Below the pieces are notes generated by a model. It ran no database searches. It had not been told where the DNA came from and saw nothing but the letters and a program-made list of their open reading frames with translations. A program made the position numbers and the translations under genes. From DASUPK01 sp963736305 (GTDB lineage Bacteria; Actinomycetota; Thermoleophilia; Solirubrobacterales; 70-9), in assembly GCA_963736305.1 (NCBI GenBank), contig CAVTOD010000002.1:29590-93589 (forward strand): a DNA stretch of 64,000 nt, read 5' to 3'. Below, piece by piece: positions 42,081 through 51,738 of this stretch. How positions within the stretch are numbered: the stretch's first letter is position 1; the number at the start of each line of letters is the position of its first letter.

Positions 42081-42124
42081 GCGCGCGGCCAGTCGAGGCC
42101 GCTCTGATCGCCCAGGTGCCGGGT

Positions 42125-42130
42125 TACGAT
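42125..42130 (+). promoter_or_regulatory. -10 hexamer for the calcium-binding protein gene
   Basis: TACGAT ends 7 nt before ATG 42138. AAGAG overlaps weakly as a possible ribosome site. Confidence 0.35.
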
Positions 42131-42137
42131 CGAAGAG

Positions 42138-42809
42138 ATGAAGTCAGGGAGCGGCAAGAAGCTGGGTGTGCTCTGCATGCTCGCGGCCATCGTGGCCGTG
42201 GCACCCGCGACGGCCTCGGCTCGGCCGGGGGTGACCGATGGCGTCCGGACCGTGCACGGACACGGCGCGAGCGCTTCGGCCTCGATCAACGTCCTCACGC
42301 TGAATGACCAGCGCCGCATCGACAACCGAATCAGCGCCCACATGGGCTCCGACGGCCGCCTGGTGCTGACCGCCCCCGAGGGCCTGGGCGATCCCGACGG
42401 GAGCGGCGAGGCCTGCGCACTCGACAACGCGAAGACCGGCGAGACCAGCGCCACCGAGGTGAGCTGCGCCTCCGGCTACATCGGGGCCATCGTCGGGGAC
42501 CTTGCGGGGGGCAACGACACCTTTGACGCCGATCCGGGGCTGAGCGTGATGGTCGGCGGAGTGATCAACGGCGTGCCGTGGGCACTCTCGGGCGGACCGG
42601 GTCGCGACAGGCTGATCGGCGGCGCGCTCGCGGACCTGCTCTCGGGGAGCGGCGGGCCGGATTCCCTGATCGGCGGCGGCGCCAACGACGTCCTGCTCGG
42701 GGGCGCGGGGCCCGACAAGCTGATCGGTGGCACGGGCCGAGACACCTGCCGCGGCGCGGGCGACGTGGATACAGCCAAGGGCTGCGAGCTGATCCGGTCC
42801 ATCCCATAG
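42138..42809 (+). CDS. Secreted protein with RTX-like calcium-binding repeats
   Basis: A 223-residue exported protein with a signal peptide (LGVLCMLAAIVAVAPATASA). The C-terminal 80 residues contain glycine-rich nonapeptide repeats (GGPGRDRLIGG, GSGGPDSLIGGGANDVLLGG, AGPDKLIGGTGRDTCRG), the pattern of hemolysin-type calcium-binding beta-rolls. Four cysteines are visible (EACAL, VSCAS, DTCRG, KGCEL). The role is unknown; a stalk-like or surface function is likely. Confidence 0.83.
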   Translation: MKSGSGKKLGVLCMLAAIVAVAPATASARPGVTDGVRTVHGHGASASASINVLTLNDQRRIDNRISAHMGSDGRLVLTAPEGLGDPDGSGEACALDNAKTGETSATEVSCASGYIGAIVGDLAGGNDTFDADPGLSVMVGGVINGVPWALSGGPGRDRLIGGALADLLSGSGGPDSLIGGGANDVLLGGAGPDKLIGGTGRDTCRGAGDVDTAKGCELIRSIP

Positions 42810-42812
42810 GTT
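42807..42812 (+). promoter_or_regulatory. -10 hexamer overlapping a stop codon
   Basis: TAGGTT begins with the TAG stop of the calcium-binding protein gene and ends 7 nt before ATG 42820. Confidence 0.35.
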
Positions 42813-42819
42813 TCCGGCC

Positions 42820-43593
42820 ATGCTGGTCGTAGGGAGCGTCGCGAGCGCCTATCGCGACGGGATCGTGGATACGGGGCGGGAGACCCAGTTTCTCTTCTTC
42901 GTCTCGTTCCTGGTGACGTTCGGATTCATCCGGACCAGCACTCACATGATCAAAGCGCAGGTGAGCTGGTGGCCGGGGAACGTCTCGGTCGGCGGCACGC
43001 ACATCCACCATCTCGTCTGGGGGATCCTGCTGCTGCTGGTCGCGGGCTATGCCGGGGTCGCCGTACACCCCGGCGACCCCTGGCGAGGAATCATCGCCGT
43101 GCTCTTCGGCATCGGCACGGGACTGACCCTCGACGAGTTCGCGCTCTGGCTCAACCTGAAGGACGTCTACTGGTCCAAGGAGGGGCGGCGATCGATCGAC
43201 GCGGTGGTCGTCGCCGCCGGGATCTCCGGCGTGCTGCTGGTCAGCTTCCGGAGCTGGCTGGACGCCGGCAAGGACGTCGAGGATCTGGTCTTCGCAGTGG
43301 TCGGGATCGTCGGCATCTTCGGAATCGTGTTGGCGCTCGTCAACGCATCCAAGGAGAAGTTCGGGATGGCGATCTGGAGCATCTTCGTGCCGGTCGTCGG
43401 GCTGCCGAGCGCCTTCCGGCTGGCCAAGCCACACTCCGTCTGGGCGAAGCTCTTCTACAAGCACGGCAAGAAGAAGCGATCCGAGGAGCGGTTTGCCGGG
43501 GACCGCGGGAAGCCGTTCTGGAAGCGCGGGGGAGAGCTACCTACCCGGCTCCGGCTCCGCCGCCCCGCCCGGGGACCTAGCACCCGCCGCTGA
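42820..43593 (+). CDS. Hypothetical integral membrane protein with His-containing loop
   Basis: A 257-residue protein with about six membrane segments: TQFLFFVSFLVTFGFIRTST, HHLVWGILLLLVAGYAGVAV, GIIAVLFGIGTGLTLDEFAL, AVVVAAGISGVLLVSF, LVFAVVGIVGIFGIVLALV and GMAIWSIFVPVVGL. A polar loop has GGTHIHHLVWG, with three His that could bind a metal. The C-terminal tail is very basic (KHGKKKRSEERFAGDRGK). This type is widespread in actinobacteria without assigned function. The end overlaps the AI-2E gene by 17 nt, convergently. Confidence 0.8.
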   Translation: MLVVGSVASAYRDGIVDTGRETQFLFFVSFLVTFGFIRTSTHMIKAQVSWWPGNVSVGGTHIHHLVWGILLLLVAGYAGVAVHPGDPWRGIIAVLFGIGTGLTLDEFALWLNLKDVYWSKEGRRSIDAVVVAAGISGVLLVSFRSWLDAGKDVEDLVFAVVGIVGIFGIVLALVNASKEKFGMAIWSIFVPVVGLPSAFRLAKPHSVWAKLFYKHGKKKRSEERFAGDRGKPFWKRGGELPTRLRLRRPARGPSTRR

Positions 43594-44647
43594 GCACCAG
43601 CTCGTCGATCACGACCCCGAGCGACGCCGCGGTCGGGATCGCCAGCAGCGCCCCGAGCACGCCGGCGAGGTTCGCGCCCACGATCACCGCGACGATCGCG
43701 ACGGCCGGATTGACCTTGAGCGCGCCCCCCTTGTAGAGCAATGGCTGGATCACCCGATCCTGCGCCTGCTGGTAGACGAGGAAGAGGATGAGCCACACGA
43801 CCGCGTCGCCCGGCCCGCCGTCGATCATGAGCACGGCGAACACCGAGAAACCGCCGATCGTCAGCCCGATCAGCGGGATCAGGTCGAGGAACGCGACCAG
43901 CACGGCGAGCGGCACGGCGAGGTGAAAGCCCTCCGCCTGGAGGAACCCCCAGGTGAGCAGGCCCGCGGCGATCGCCAGCAGCAGGTTGACGCTGACGTAG
44001 GCCTTGACCACCTCGGCGACCCGGTCCGCGATCCGGCGGGCCCGTTCGCGCTGCGGCTCGGGCAGCCTGCCCGTGCCGCGCGAGACCATCCCGCGCCCAT
44101 CGAGCAGCAGGAAGAAGGTGAGCGTGATCACCGTGATCGCCGCGATCAGGTGCTCGAGGACGCTCACGGTCAGCGAGCCGAGGGTGCTGGCGCCGCTGCT
44201 CAGGTGCGAGGGCAGAGTCGAGGCCTCCGTGCTCAGCTTCGCGGTGATGTGGTATTTCGCGTTCAGGTCCTGGAACTGCTTGTTGTCGTTCGCCCAGTTC
44301 TCGAAGTCGTGCACGTAGCCCGGAAGCTTGTGCGCCAGTCCCTCGATGTCGTGCACGATCGGCGGGAAGACATGAAGGACGAGAAAGACCATCGCGGCCA
44401 GCCCGACCAGGTAGACCAAGAGGATCGCGAGGACTCGCGGCATCTTCCCGGCGCGGGGCCAGGCGCGCTGGATCAGGCCGACGGCCGGATCGAGCGCCAG
44501 GGCAAGGAAGATCGCGGCGGCCACCCATTGCAGCGTCGTCCGCGTGTGCAGCAGCGCGATGGCGAGCAGCACGGCTACGGCGCTCCAGAACAACGCCACG
44601 AGCACGATCTTGGCGACCGCCCGCGCCTGGATCTGGTCCGCGCGCAT
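43577..44647 (-). CDS. AI-2E/PerM family transporter
   Basis: A 356-residue membrane protein with eight predicted segments. The family features are VALFWSAVAVLLAIALLH, AAIFLALALDPAVGLIQR, a long polar loop (residues ~110-170), DLIPLIGLTIGGFSVFAVLM, and the C-terminal QDRVIQPLLYKGGALKVNPA, followed by VAIVAVIVGANLAGVLGALL. Members are proposed exporters or Na+/H+ exchangers; the substrate here is unknown. Its promoter region faces the leu leader. Confidence 0.88.
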   Translation of the reverse strand: MRADQIQARAVAKIVLVALFWSAVAVLLAIALLHTRTTLQWVAAAIFLALALDPAVGLIQRAWPRAGKMPRVLAILLVYLVGLAAMVFLVLHVFPPIVHDIEGLAHKLPGYVHDFENWANDNKQFQDLNAKYHITAKLSTEASTLPSHLSSGASTLGSLTVSVLEHLIAAITVITLTFFLLLDGRGMVSRGTGRLPEPQRERARRIADRVAEVVKAYVSVNLLLAIAAGLLTWGFLQAEGFHLAVPLAVLVAFLDLIPLIGLTIGGFSVFAVLMIDGGPGDAVVWLILFLVYQQAQDRVIQPLLYKGGALKVNPAVAIVAVIVGANLAGVLGALLAIPTAASLGVVIDELVLSGGC

Positions 44648-44711
44648 TGGGGCGTGACGCTAGACCGCGCCCCGGACCAATAAACCGCTCGACCGGCCCG
44701 ACACGCTGCGC

Positions 44712-44717
44712 TACTCT
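44712..44717 (+). promoter_or_regulatory. -10 hexamer for the leu leader transcript
   Basis: TACTCT lies 12 nt before the leader ATG at 44730. CTCGAC 18 nt upstream is a possible weak -35. Confidence 0.35.
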
Positions 44718-44729
44718 GCCTTGACTTCG

Positions 44730-44789
44730 ATGACGCACCGGCTCGACAGCCTCGCGCTTCTCCTTCTCCTCCCCCTCCGGGGGGAATAG
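44730..44789 (+). CDS. leuL: leuA leader peptide with five consecutive Leu codons
   Basis: A 19-codon ORF reading MTHRLDSLALLLLLPLRGE, then TAG. Codons 10-14 (44757-44771) are CTT CTC CTT CTC CTC, with more Leu at codons 5, 8 and 16, so 8 of 19 residues are leucine. This is the hallmark of a leucine-sensing leader. A small hairpin TCCCCC-TCCG-GGGGGA (44770-44785) follows the Leu run. It stands 68 nt upstream of leuA. The lack of a Shine-Dalgarno site fits the near-leaderless start style of this genome. Confidence 0.75.
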   Translation: MTHRLDSLALLLLLPLRGE

Positions 44790-44852
44790 CGCTGGGCGGC
44801 GCGTCAGCCGCGAACTCAGAAACAGGTCATCGAAAGTCTCAGGAGAAGGAGG
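44759..44852 (+). promoter_or_regulatory. Predicted anti-SD/SD switch controlling leuA
   Basis: The Leu-codon bases 44759-44770 can pair over 12 positions with 44841-44852 (AGGAGAAGGAGG), the leuA ribosome site; 11 pairs are Watson-Crick and one is G-U. A ribosome stalled on the Leu codons would mask the anti-SD strand and free the leuA start. Rapid passage would let the duplex form. This mechanism is inferred; the complementarity is seen. Confidence 0.55.
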
Positions 44853-44857
44853 TCCTT

Positions 44858-46465
<1,608 letters not shown>

Positions 46466-46475
46466 CCGAATCTCG

Positions 46476-46880
46476 ATGGATGACCCGAACGTCGAGGTCG
46501 TGAGGAAGGCCTGGGCCGCGCTCGAGCGGAAGGACATTGATGCCTTCCTGGAGCCCATTGACCCGGAAATCGAATTCCTCTCCCTCATCGCGGAGGCGGA
46601 GGGACGGACCTATCGAGGTCACGACGGCGTACGCGACTGGTGGGATACCGTCAGCGAGTCCCTCGGTGGCCTGGGGTACGAGGTGCAGGACTTCACGAGC
46701 CTGGGGGAGGGCCACGTGTTGACCGAGGTGGTGATCACCGCGACGGTCGCCGACGTGGAGGTGACGCAGACGATGTGGCACCTGTCCGAGATCCGTGGCG
46801 GGAAGGCCATCTGGTGGGCGGTCTTCCGCAGCGAGGAGGAGGCCCGCGACGGCGCCGAGGCGAGGCGCGCCGCCGGATAG
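46476..46880 (+). CDS. SnoaL-like/NTF2-fold protein
   Basis: A 134-residue single-domain protein: DPNVEVVRKAWAALERKDID, FLEPIDPEIEFLSLIAEAEG, RTYRGHDGVRDWWDTVSESL. These are typical of small NTF2-like (SnoaL-like) proteins, often ligand-binding or isomerase-like. The start ATG lies 10 nt after leuA. The function is not known. Confidence 0.85.
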   Translation: MDDPNVEVVRKAWAALERKDIDAFLEPIDPEIEFLSLIAEAEGRTYRGHDGVRDWWDTVSESLGGLGYEVQDFTSLGEGHVLTEVVITATVADVEVTQTMWHLSEIRGGKAIWWAVFRSEEEARDGAEARRAAG

Positions 46881-46883
46881 GGT
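46878..46883 (+). promoter_or_regulatory. -10 hexamer overlapping a stop codon
   Basis: TAGGGT starts with the TAG stop of the NTF2-like gene and ends 7 nt before GTG 46891. Confidence 0.35.
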
Positions 46884-46890
46884 GTCCTCC

Positions 46891-47349
46891 GTGAGGCTGC
46901 AGCTTCCTGAGGCGCCCGCGTCGAGTTCTCCCTTGTGGTGGTTCTGGGAACGATTCACCGACCTGCACACTGTCGCCTACAAGGCTTCCCACGGCCGGCT
47001 CGGCGGCAAGGCCTACGGCGTACCCGTCGTGCTGATCGAGTCCGTCGGCAGGAAGACCGGCAAGCGCCGCACCCATCCGCTGCTCTGCCTGCCCGACGGC
47101 GAGCGCCTGGTGATCATCGCCTCCAAGGGAGGAACCGACCGCCATCCGGCCTGGTACCACAACCTGATGGCGCGGCCGGAGACGGTTGCGTGGTGGAAGG
47201 GAGAGAAGCGGCAGGTGCGAGCGCGAGCGGCCTCCGGCGAGGAGCGGGATCGCCTCTGGCGGATGATGGCCGAGGCGTATCCAGACTACGAGAACTATCA
47301 GCGCCGCACGGAGCGGGAAATCCCCGTGGTGGTGCTCGAGCCCATCTGA
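46891..47349 (+). CDS. Deazaflavin (F420)-dependent nitroreductase family protein
   Basis: A 152-residue split-barrel protein of the Ddn type. Signatures are VVLIESVGRKTGKRRTHPLL, GERLVIIASKGGTDRHPAWY and HNLMARPETVAWWKGEKRQV, which form the F420 binding site in relatives. The start was set at GTG 46891 because the upstream codons overlap the previous gene and the -10 hexamer fits. The presence of this family suggests that the organism makes F420. The substrate is unknown. Confidence 0.9.
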   Translation: MRLQLPEAPASSSPLWWFWERFTDLHTVAYKASHGRLGGKAYGVPVVLIESVGRKTGKRRTHPLLCLPDGERLVIIASKGGTDRHPAWYHNLMARPETVAWWKGEKRQVRARAASGEERDRLWRMMAEAYPDYENYQRRTEREIPVVVLEPI

Positions 47350-47350
47350 C

Positions 47351-49645
47351 TCAAGTTCGCGGCAGCGGGTGGGCGCCCGCGGCGCCTCCTTGCCCCCGTG
47401 GGCCTTCACCTGCCGGCGGGAGCGAGGGAGCGGCTACCGGGCCCACCCGCGGAATCCATTCGAGCCAGCGCGGCAGGTACCAGTTCCAGTCGCCGAGGAG
47501 GGTCATCGAGGCGGGCAGCAGGATGGCTCGGACCACTGTCGCATCGATCAGCACCGCGACGCCGAGTCCGACTCCCAGCTCCTTGAAGAAGATGAGCGAC
47601 AGCGTCGCAAAGACCGCGAAGACCCCGATCATGACGGCGGCGGCGCTGGTCACCACGCCCGCGGTGGTCTTGATCCCGTGCGCGACCGCCTCCTCGGTTG
47701 ACATGCCGCGGTCGTAGGCCTCGCGAATCCGGGTGAGGATGAAGACGTGGTAGTCCATCGAGAGCCCGAAGAGGACGACGAAGAGGAACAGGGGCATCCA
47801 GGAGATGATCGCTCCGTTCGAGTCGAAACCGAGGAACGACTCGAGATGGCCGTCCTGGAAGACCCAGACGATCACGCCGTAGGCCGCGCCCACCGAGATC
47901 AGGTTGAGGATGATCGCCTTGATCGGAATGACGATCGACCGGAAGGTGAAGAGCAGCAACAGGAACGCCGCCGTCAGCACGAACGCGAAGACGATCGGCA
48001 GGTGTGACTTTGTGACGTCGGTCCAGTCCTTCGACGCCGCCGAGAACCCGGTTACGTCGGCGCTCACGCCCGGAACCGCCCCGATCGTTCTCGGGATGAT
48101 CTTGTCGCGCAGCTCGTTGACCGCGTCGTAGGACCTCGAGTCGGTGCCGTCCCCGGTGATCGGGATGCTCACCTGGGTCACCTTTGGGTCGGGATAGGTC
48201 TGGAGAGTGACCGGGTGATCCTTGAACAACGGACTGGCCTTCGCCTCCCCCACCATCCGCTCCAGGCCCCGCCGGACCTGCGGCGTCGCCCCGCTCTCGG
48301 AGCTGACCACGACCACTGCCGGGATCCCGCCTCCCGGAAACGCCTGCTGAATCCGGTTATAGGTCTGGATCGAGGAGACGTCCTGGGGAAGGGACTCGAC
48401 GCTCTCATTCGCCGTGTGCAGGCGCAAAGCGGGCAGGGCCAGAAAGACCAGCAGGCCGGCTGAGAGAAGCATCGAGACGACCGGGTGGCGGAGTACCGGG
48501 TCCAGGATCTTGGCCCACACCACGCTCTCGCCCGCGTTCCAGGGACGGTCCTTCAGGATCGGCACCCCGCCCTTCTCGACGCGATCCCCGAGCCATGAGA
48601 GGATCGCAGGCAGCACCGTCAACGAGCCGACCAGCGCCACGGCGACGACCAGGATCGTGCCGGTCGCAAACGACTGGAAGGTGGGGGTGCCGGCGAAGTA
48701 CATCCCCGCCATCGCGATCATCACGGTGAATCCGGAAACCATCACTGCGCGGCCCGAGGTCGCCGCGGCGGCGGCGAGAGCAGCCTCCTCGCTGCGCCCG
48801 GCCTCCCGCTCCTCACGCTCGCGCCGGAGATAGAACATCGAGTAGTCCACGCCGACCGCGAGCCCGATCAGCAGGATCACCTCGTTGACGGAGTTGTCCA
48901 CCCCTCCGATGAGGTGGCTGAGCGGGCCCATGATCCCGATCGTCCCCATCACCGCGGTGATTGCCAGCAGCAGCGGGACGCCCGCGGCAACCAGCGCGCC
49001 GAAGGCGATCAGCAGGATGATCAGCGTGACCGGCAGCGACGTCCGCAGCGCCTTGCCGAAGTCGTCTGAGACGACCTTGTTGATCTGCTGGTTCGTGCTC
49101 GCGTCGCCGAATTCGCCGAGGGTGAAGCCGGGGTGCGCCCGCTGGGTGGCGGTCACGGCCGCCACGGCAGGCTCGACCCGGTCCGTGACCTCGCTGTCCT
49201 TGCCGGCGATCTGGAAACGGAGGAGGGCCGACCGGCGATCTGCCGAGATCTGGTTCGCGCCCCCGGGCGGAAGCGGGCTCTCGAAGTTCTGGGTGTCCGG
49301 GATGGCCTCGAGCCTCCGCTGAACGTCCGCCACCACCGCATGGAAGCGCGGCTGGTCTGCGGTTGCTCCATCGCTCTGGATGAGGACCATCTCCTGGGCA
49401 TACTCGGGCCCGGCGTCCGCGATGGCCTGGTCGGCCCTGCCGGACTCGCCGACGCCTCCCTCGGTGTGCTCCAGCGTCTTCGTGCCGACCGCGCCGCCGA
49501 TGAACATCGCGAGGACGACGAAGGCGAGCCAGCCCCAGATGGCCGTCTTGCGATGACAGGCGCTCCAGACGCCGGCACGGGACGCCAGCCCGCGCGGGGT
49601 CGCACCAGTGGCTGGGCTCTCGGAATGGGGGCGAGACGCCGGCAA
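47351..49645 (-). CDS. MMPL/RND-family membrane transporter
   Basis: A 764-residue protein with about 12 membrane segments in two repeats, each preceded by a large extracytoplasmic loop. Landmarks: AIWGWLAFVVLAMFIGGAVG, VDYSMFYLRREREEREAGRS, FGLSMDYHVFILTRIREAYD with the Asp-Tyr pair, and IDATVVRAILLPASMTLLGD near the end. The TTG start at 49645 has GGAGG 5 nt upstream; the longer open frame upstream to 50743 runs through the regulator gene and is not coding. MMPL proteins export lipids or drugs. The divergent XRE-cupin gene may control it. Confidence 0.92.
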   Translation of the reverse strand: MPASRPHSESPATGATPRGLASRAGVWSACHRKTAIWGWLAFVVLAMFIGGAVGTKTLEHTEGGVGESGRADQAIADAGPEYAQEMVLIQSDGATADQPRFHAVVADVQRRLEAIPDTQNFESPLPPGGANQISADRRSALLRFQIAGKDSEVTDRVEPAVAAVTATQRAHPGFTLGEFGDASTNQQINKVVSDDFGKALRTSLPVTLIILLIAFGALVAAGVPLLLAITAVMGTIGIMGPLSHLIGGVDNSVNEVILLIGLAVGVDYSMFYLRREREEREAGRSEEAALAAAAATSGRAVMVSGFTVMIAMAGMYFAGTPTFQSFATGTILVVAVALVGSLTVLPAILSWLGDRVEKGGVPILKDRPWNAGESVVWAKILDPVLRHPVVSMLLSAGLLVFLALPALRLHTANESVESLPQDVSSIQTYNRIQQAFPGGGIPAVVVVSSESGATPQVRRGLERMVGEAKASPLFKDHPVTLQTYPDPKVTQVSIPITGDGTDSRSYDAVNELRDKIIPRTIGAVPGVSADVTGFSAASKDWTDVTKSHLPIVFAFVLTAAFLLLLFTFRSIVIPIKAIILNLISVGAAYGVIVWVFQDGHLESFLGFDSNGAIISWMPLFLFVVLFGLSMDYHVFILTRIREAYDRGMSTEEAVAHGIKTTAGVVTSAAAVMIGVFAVFATLSLIFFKELGVGLGVAVLIDATVVRAILLPASMTLLGDWNWYLPRWLEWIPRVGPVAAPSLPPAGEGPRGQGGAAGAHPLPRT

Positions 49646-49695
49646 CCTGACCTCCGTGTCTTCGAACGGCTCAGGACCATATCGGCTGCCCGGTG

Positions 49696-49722
49696 TATAC
49701 GAACGTATGCGATAACGTACGC
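49696..49722. promoter_or_regulatory. Candidate operator between MMPL and XRE-cupin genes
   Basis: ATACG-AA-CGTAT (49697-49708) is a perfect inverted repeat. It overlaps two direct copies of AACGTAYGC (49702-49710 and 49714-49722) spaced 12 bp apart. The region is noticeably AT-richer than its surroundings. A site for the adjacent XRE regulator is likely but not shown. Confidence 0.45.
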
Positions 49723-49729
49723 AGCCTCG

Positions 49730-50341
49730 ATGGCGAGTGCGACCAAAGCAAAGACTTCCGCTGACTCCGCGGTCACGGCCGACGAGCCGATCGGAGCGCG
49801 CGTCAAGAGTCTGCGCGAGGCGATGGATCTCTCGCTTCGCGACCTGTCCGCGCGCAGCGGGGTGAGCGCCCCGATGCTCTCGCAGGTCGAGCGCGGCGAC
49901 ACCAGCCCGACCCTGGCGGTTGCCCAGAAGATCGCGGCCGGTCTGGACCTGACGCTCTCGCAGCTGCTCCGGCTCGATGAGGATCGCCACGTGGTCATCG
50001 TGGGCGCGGGCGACCGGCGCACTCGGCGGCGGCGAGGCCACAGGGTGGAGGAGCTCACCCCACCGCTGCCCGGTCAGCGCGCCGACGTCTCCGAGCACAC
50101 GCTGGCCCCCGGCGCGGCGACCGGCGGCCCGGACGACCCGCCGATGCACGAGCCGGGCAGCCGGGAGACGGCGGTCGTCCTCGAAGGGGCGGTCGAGCTC
50201 TTCATCGACGGGCAGCGTCACCAGCTCCGTGAGGGCGACAGCGTCACCTTCGACGCCGACCTGCCACACCATTTCGAGAACAATTCCTCGTCCGAGTCCC
50301 GGCTGATCGCCGTCGTCGCCGCCGGGCTGAGGCGAGGTTAG
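49730..50341 (+). CDS. XRE-family regulator with C-terminal cupin
   Basis: A 203-residue regulator. Residues 22-80 form the HTH (GARVKSLREAMDLSLRDLSA, then GVSAPMLSQVERGDTSPTLA). The C-terminal cupin (PPMHEPGSRETAVVLEGAVE, LREGDSVTFDADLPHHFENN) should bind a small ligand or metal. It is divergent from the MMPL transporter and ends 9 nt before leuC, so it may head the leuCD-leuB operon as well as controlling the transporter. Confidence 0.88.
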   Translation: MASATKAKTSADSAVTADEPIGARVKSLREAMDLSLRDLSARSGVSAPMLSQVERGDTSPTLAVAQKIAAGLDLTLSQLLRLDEDRHVVIVGAGDRRTRRRRGHRVEELTPPLPGQRADVSEHTLAPGAATGGPDDPPMHEPGSRETAVVLEGAVELFIDGQRHQLREGDSVTFDADLPHHFENNSSSESRLIAVVAAGLRRG

Positions 50342-50350
50342 GAGGACCCG

Positions 50351-51736
50351 ATGCCAAAGAACCTGTTCGAGAAGATCTGGGAGGCCCACGAGGTCGACCG
50401 CGACCTGATCTACATCGACCTCCATCTCGTCCACGAGGTGACCTCGCCGCAGGCCTTCGACGGGCTGCGGCTCGCCGACCGCAAGGTTCGCCGCCCGGAC
50501 AAGACTCTCGCCACGGCCGATCACAACGTCCCGACGGACGGCACGCCTGCGGCGCGCCTGATCTCCGACGAGCTCTCCCGCAAGCAGGTGGAGGCGCTCG
50601 AGACGAATTGCGAGGAGTTCGAGATCCCGCTCTACTCGCTCGGCTCCGAGCGACGCGGGATCGTCCACGTGATCGGTCCGGAGCTGGGGGTGACTCAGCC
50701 CGGGATGACGATCGTCTGCGGCGACTCGCACACCTCGACCCACGGCGCCTTCGGGGCATTGGCCTTCGGCATCGGCACCTCAGAGGTGGAGCACGTTCTC
50801 GCGACACAGTGCCTGGTCCAGCGACGGCCGAAGTCGATGCGGATCAACTACTCCGGGGAGCTGGGCTTCGGCGTGTCCGCCAAGGATCTGATCCTGGCGA
50901 CGATCGGCCGCCTCGGGGTCGGAGGCATGCAGGGCTACGCCGTGGAGTACGCGGGTGAGGCGATCCGGGCTCTCTCCATGGAGAACCGGATGACCATCTG
51001 CAACATGACGATCGAGGGCGGCGGCCGGGCCGGCATGGTCGCGCCCGACGAGACGACCTTCGAGTACATGAAGGGTCGTCCCGGCGCCCCCACCGACTTC
51101 GACGCCGCGGTCGAGGGCTGGAGCCAACTGCCGACCGACGAAGGCGCGAGCTTCGACACCGAGGTCGAGGTGGATGCCACGGCGATCTCGCCGATGGTCA
51201 CCTGGGGGACCACGCCCGGGATGGTCGTCCAGGTCACCGACCAGGTGCCGGATCCGACGAAGATGGATTCTCCGGCCGGCCGAGAGACGGCCGAGCGGGC
51301 GCTCGCCTACATGGATCTTGAGCCCGGCACCCCGATGACGGACATCCCTTTGGACCGGATCTTCATCGGCTCCTGCACAAACTCCCGGATCTCCGATCTG
51401 CGGGAGGCCGCCGGCCTGCTCGATGGCCGCAAGATCGCCTCGAGCCTCCGCGGCATGGTCGTGCCGGGCTCTCAGCAGGTGAAGGCGCAGGCAGAGGAGG
51501 AGGGCCTCCACGAGGTCTTCAAGTCGGCCGGCTTCGAGTGGCGCGAATCGGGCTGCTCCGCCTGTCTCGGCATGAACCCGGACACCCTCAGCCCGGGCGA
51601 GCGTTGCGCATCGACCTCGAACCGGAACTTCGAGGGACGCCAGGGGGCGGGTGGCCGAACGCACCTGGTCAGCCCGAAGATGGCCGCCGCGGCCGCCGTG
51701 GAGGGCCGCTTCGTAGACATCAGGGAATGGAGCTGA
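50351..51736 (+). CDS. leuC: 3-Isopropylmalate dehydratase large subunit
   Basis: A 461-residue aconitase-fold subunit that isomerises 2- to 3-isopropylmalate with LeuD. The start MPKNLFEKIWEAHEV follows GGAGG. The [4Fe-4S] cysteines are visible in RIFIGSCTNSRISDL and SGCSACLGMNPD. It also has IVCGDSHTSTHGAFGALAFG and NRNFEGRQGAGGRTHLVSPK. It can also serve the citramalate route with CimA. Confidence 0.96.
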   Translation: MPKNLFEKIWEAHEVDRDLIYIDLHLVHEVTSPQAFDGLRLADRKVRRPDKTLATADHNVPTDGTPAARLISDELSRKQVEALETNCEEFEIPLYSLGSERRGIVHVIGPELGVTQPGMTIVCGDSHTSTHGAFGALAFGIGTSEVEHVLATQCLVQRRPKSMRINYSGELGFGVSAKDLILATIGRLGVGGMQGYAVEYAGEAIRALSMENRMTICNMTIEGGGRAGMVAPDETTFEYMKGRPGAPTDFDAAVEGWSQLPTDEGASFDTEVEVDATAISPMVTWGTTPGMVVQVTDQVPDPTKMDSPAGRETAERALAYMDLEPGTPMTDIPLDRIFIGSCTNSRISDLREAAGLLDGRKIASSLRGMVVPGSQQVKAQAEEEGLHEVFKSAGFEWRESGCSACLGMNPDTLSPGERCASTSNRNFEGRQGAGGRTHLVSPKMAAAAAVEGRFVDIREWS

Positions 51737-51738
51737 AC

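Noticed and set aside
49646..50743. Upstream extension of the MMPL reading frame to 1130 residues
   Set aside because: The extension runs antisense through the XRE-cupin gene and into leuC, has no MMPL similarity, and a TTG with GGAGG 5 nt upstream marks the real start at 49645.
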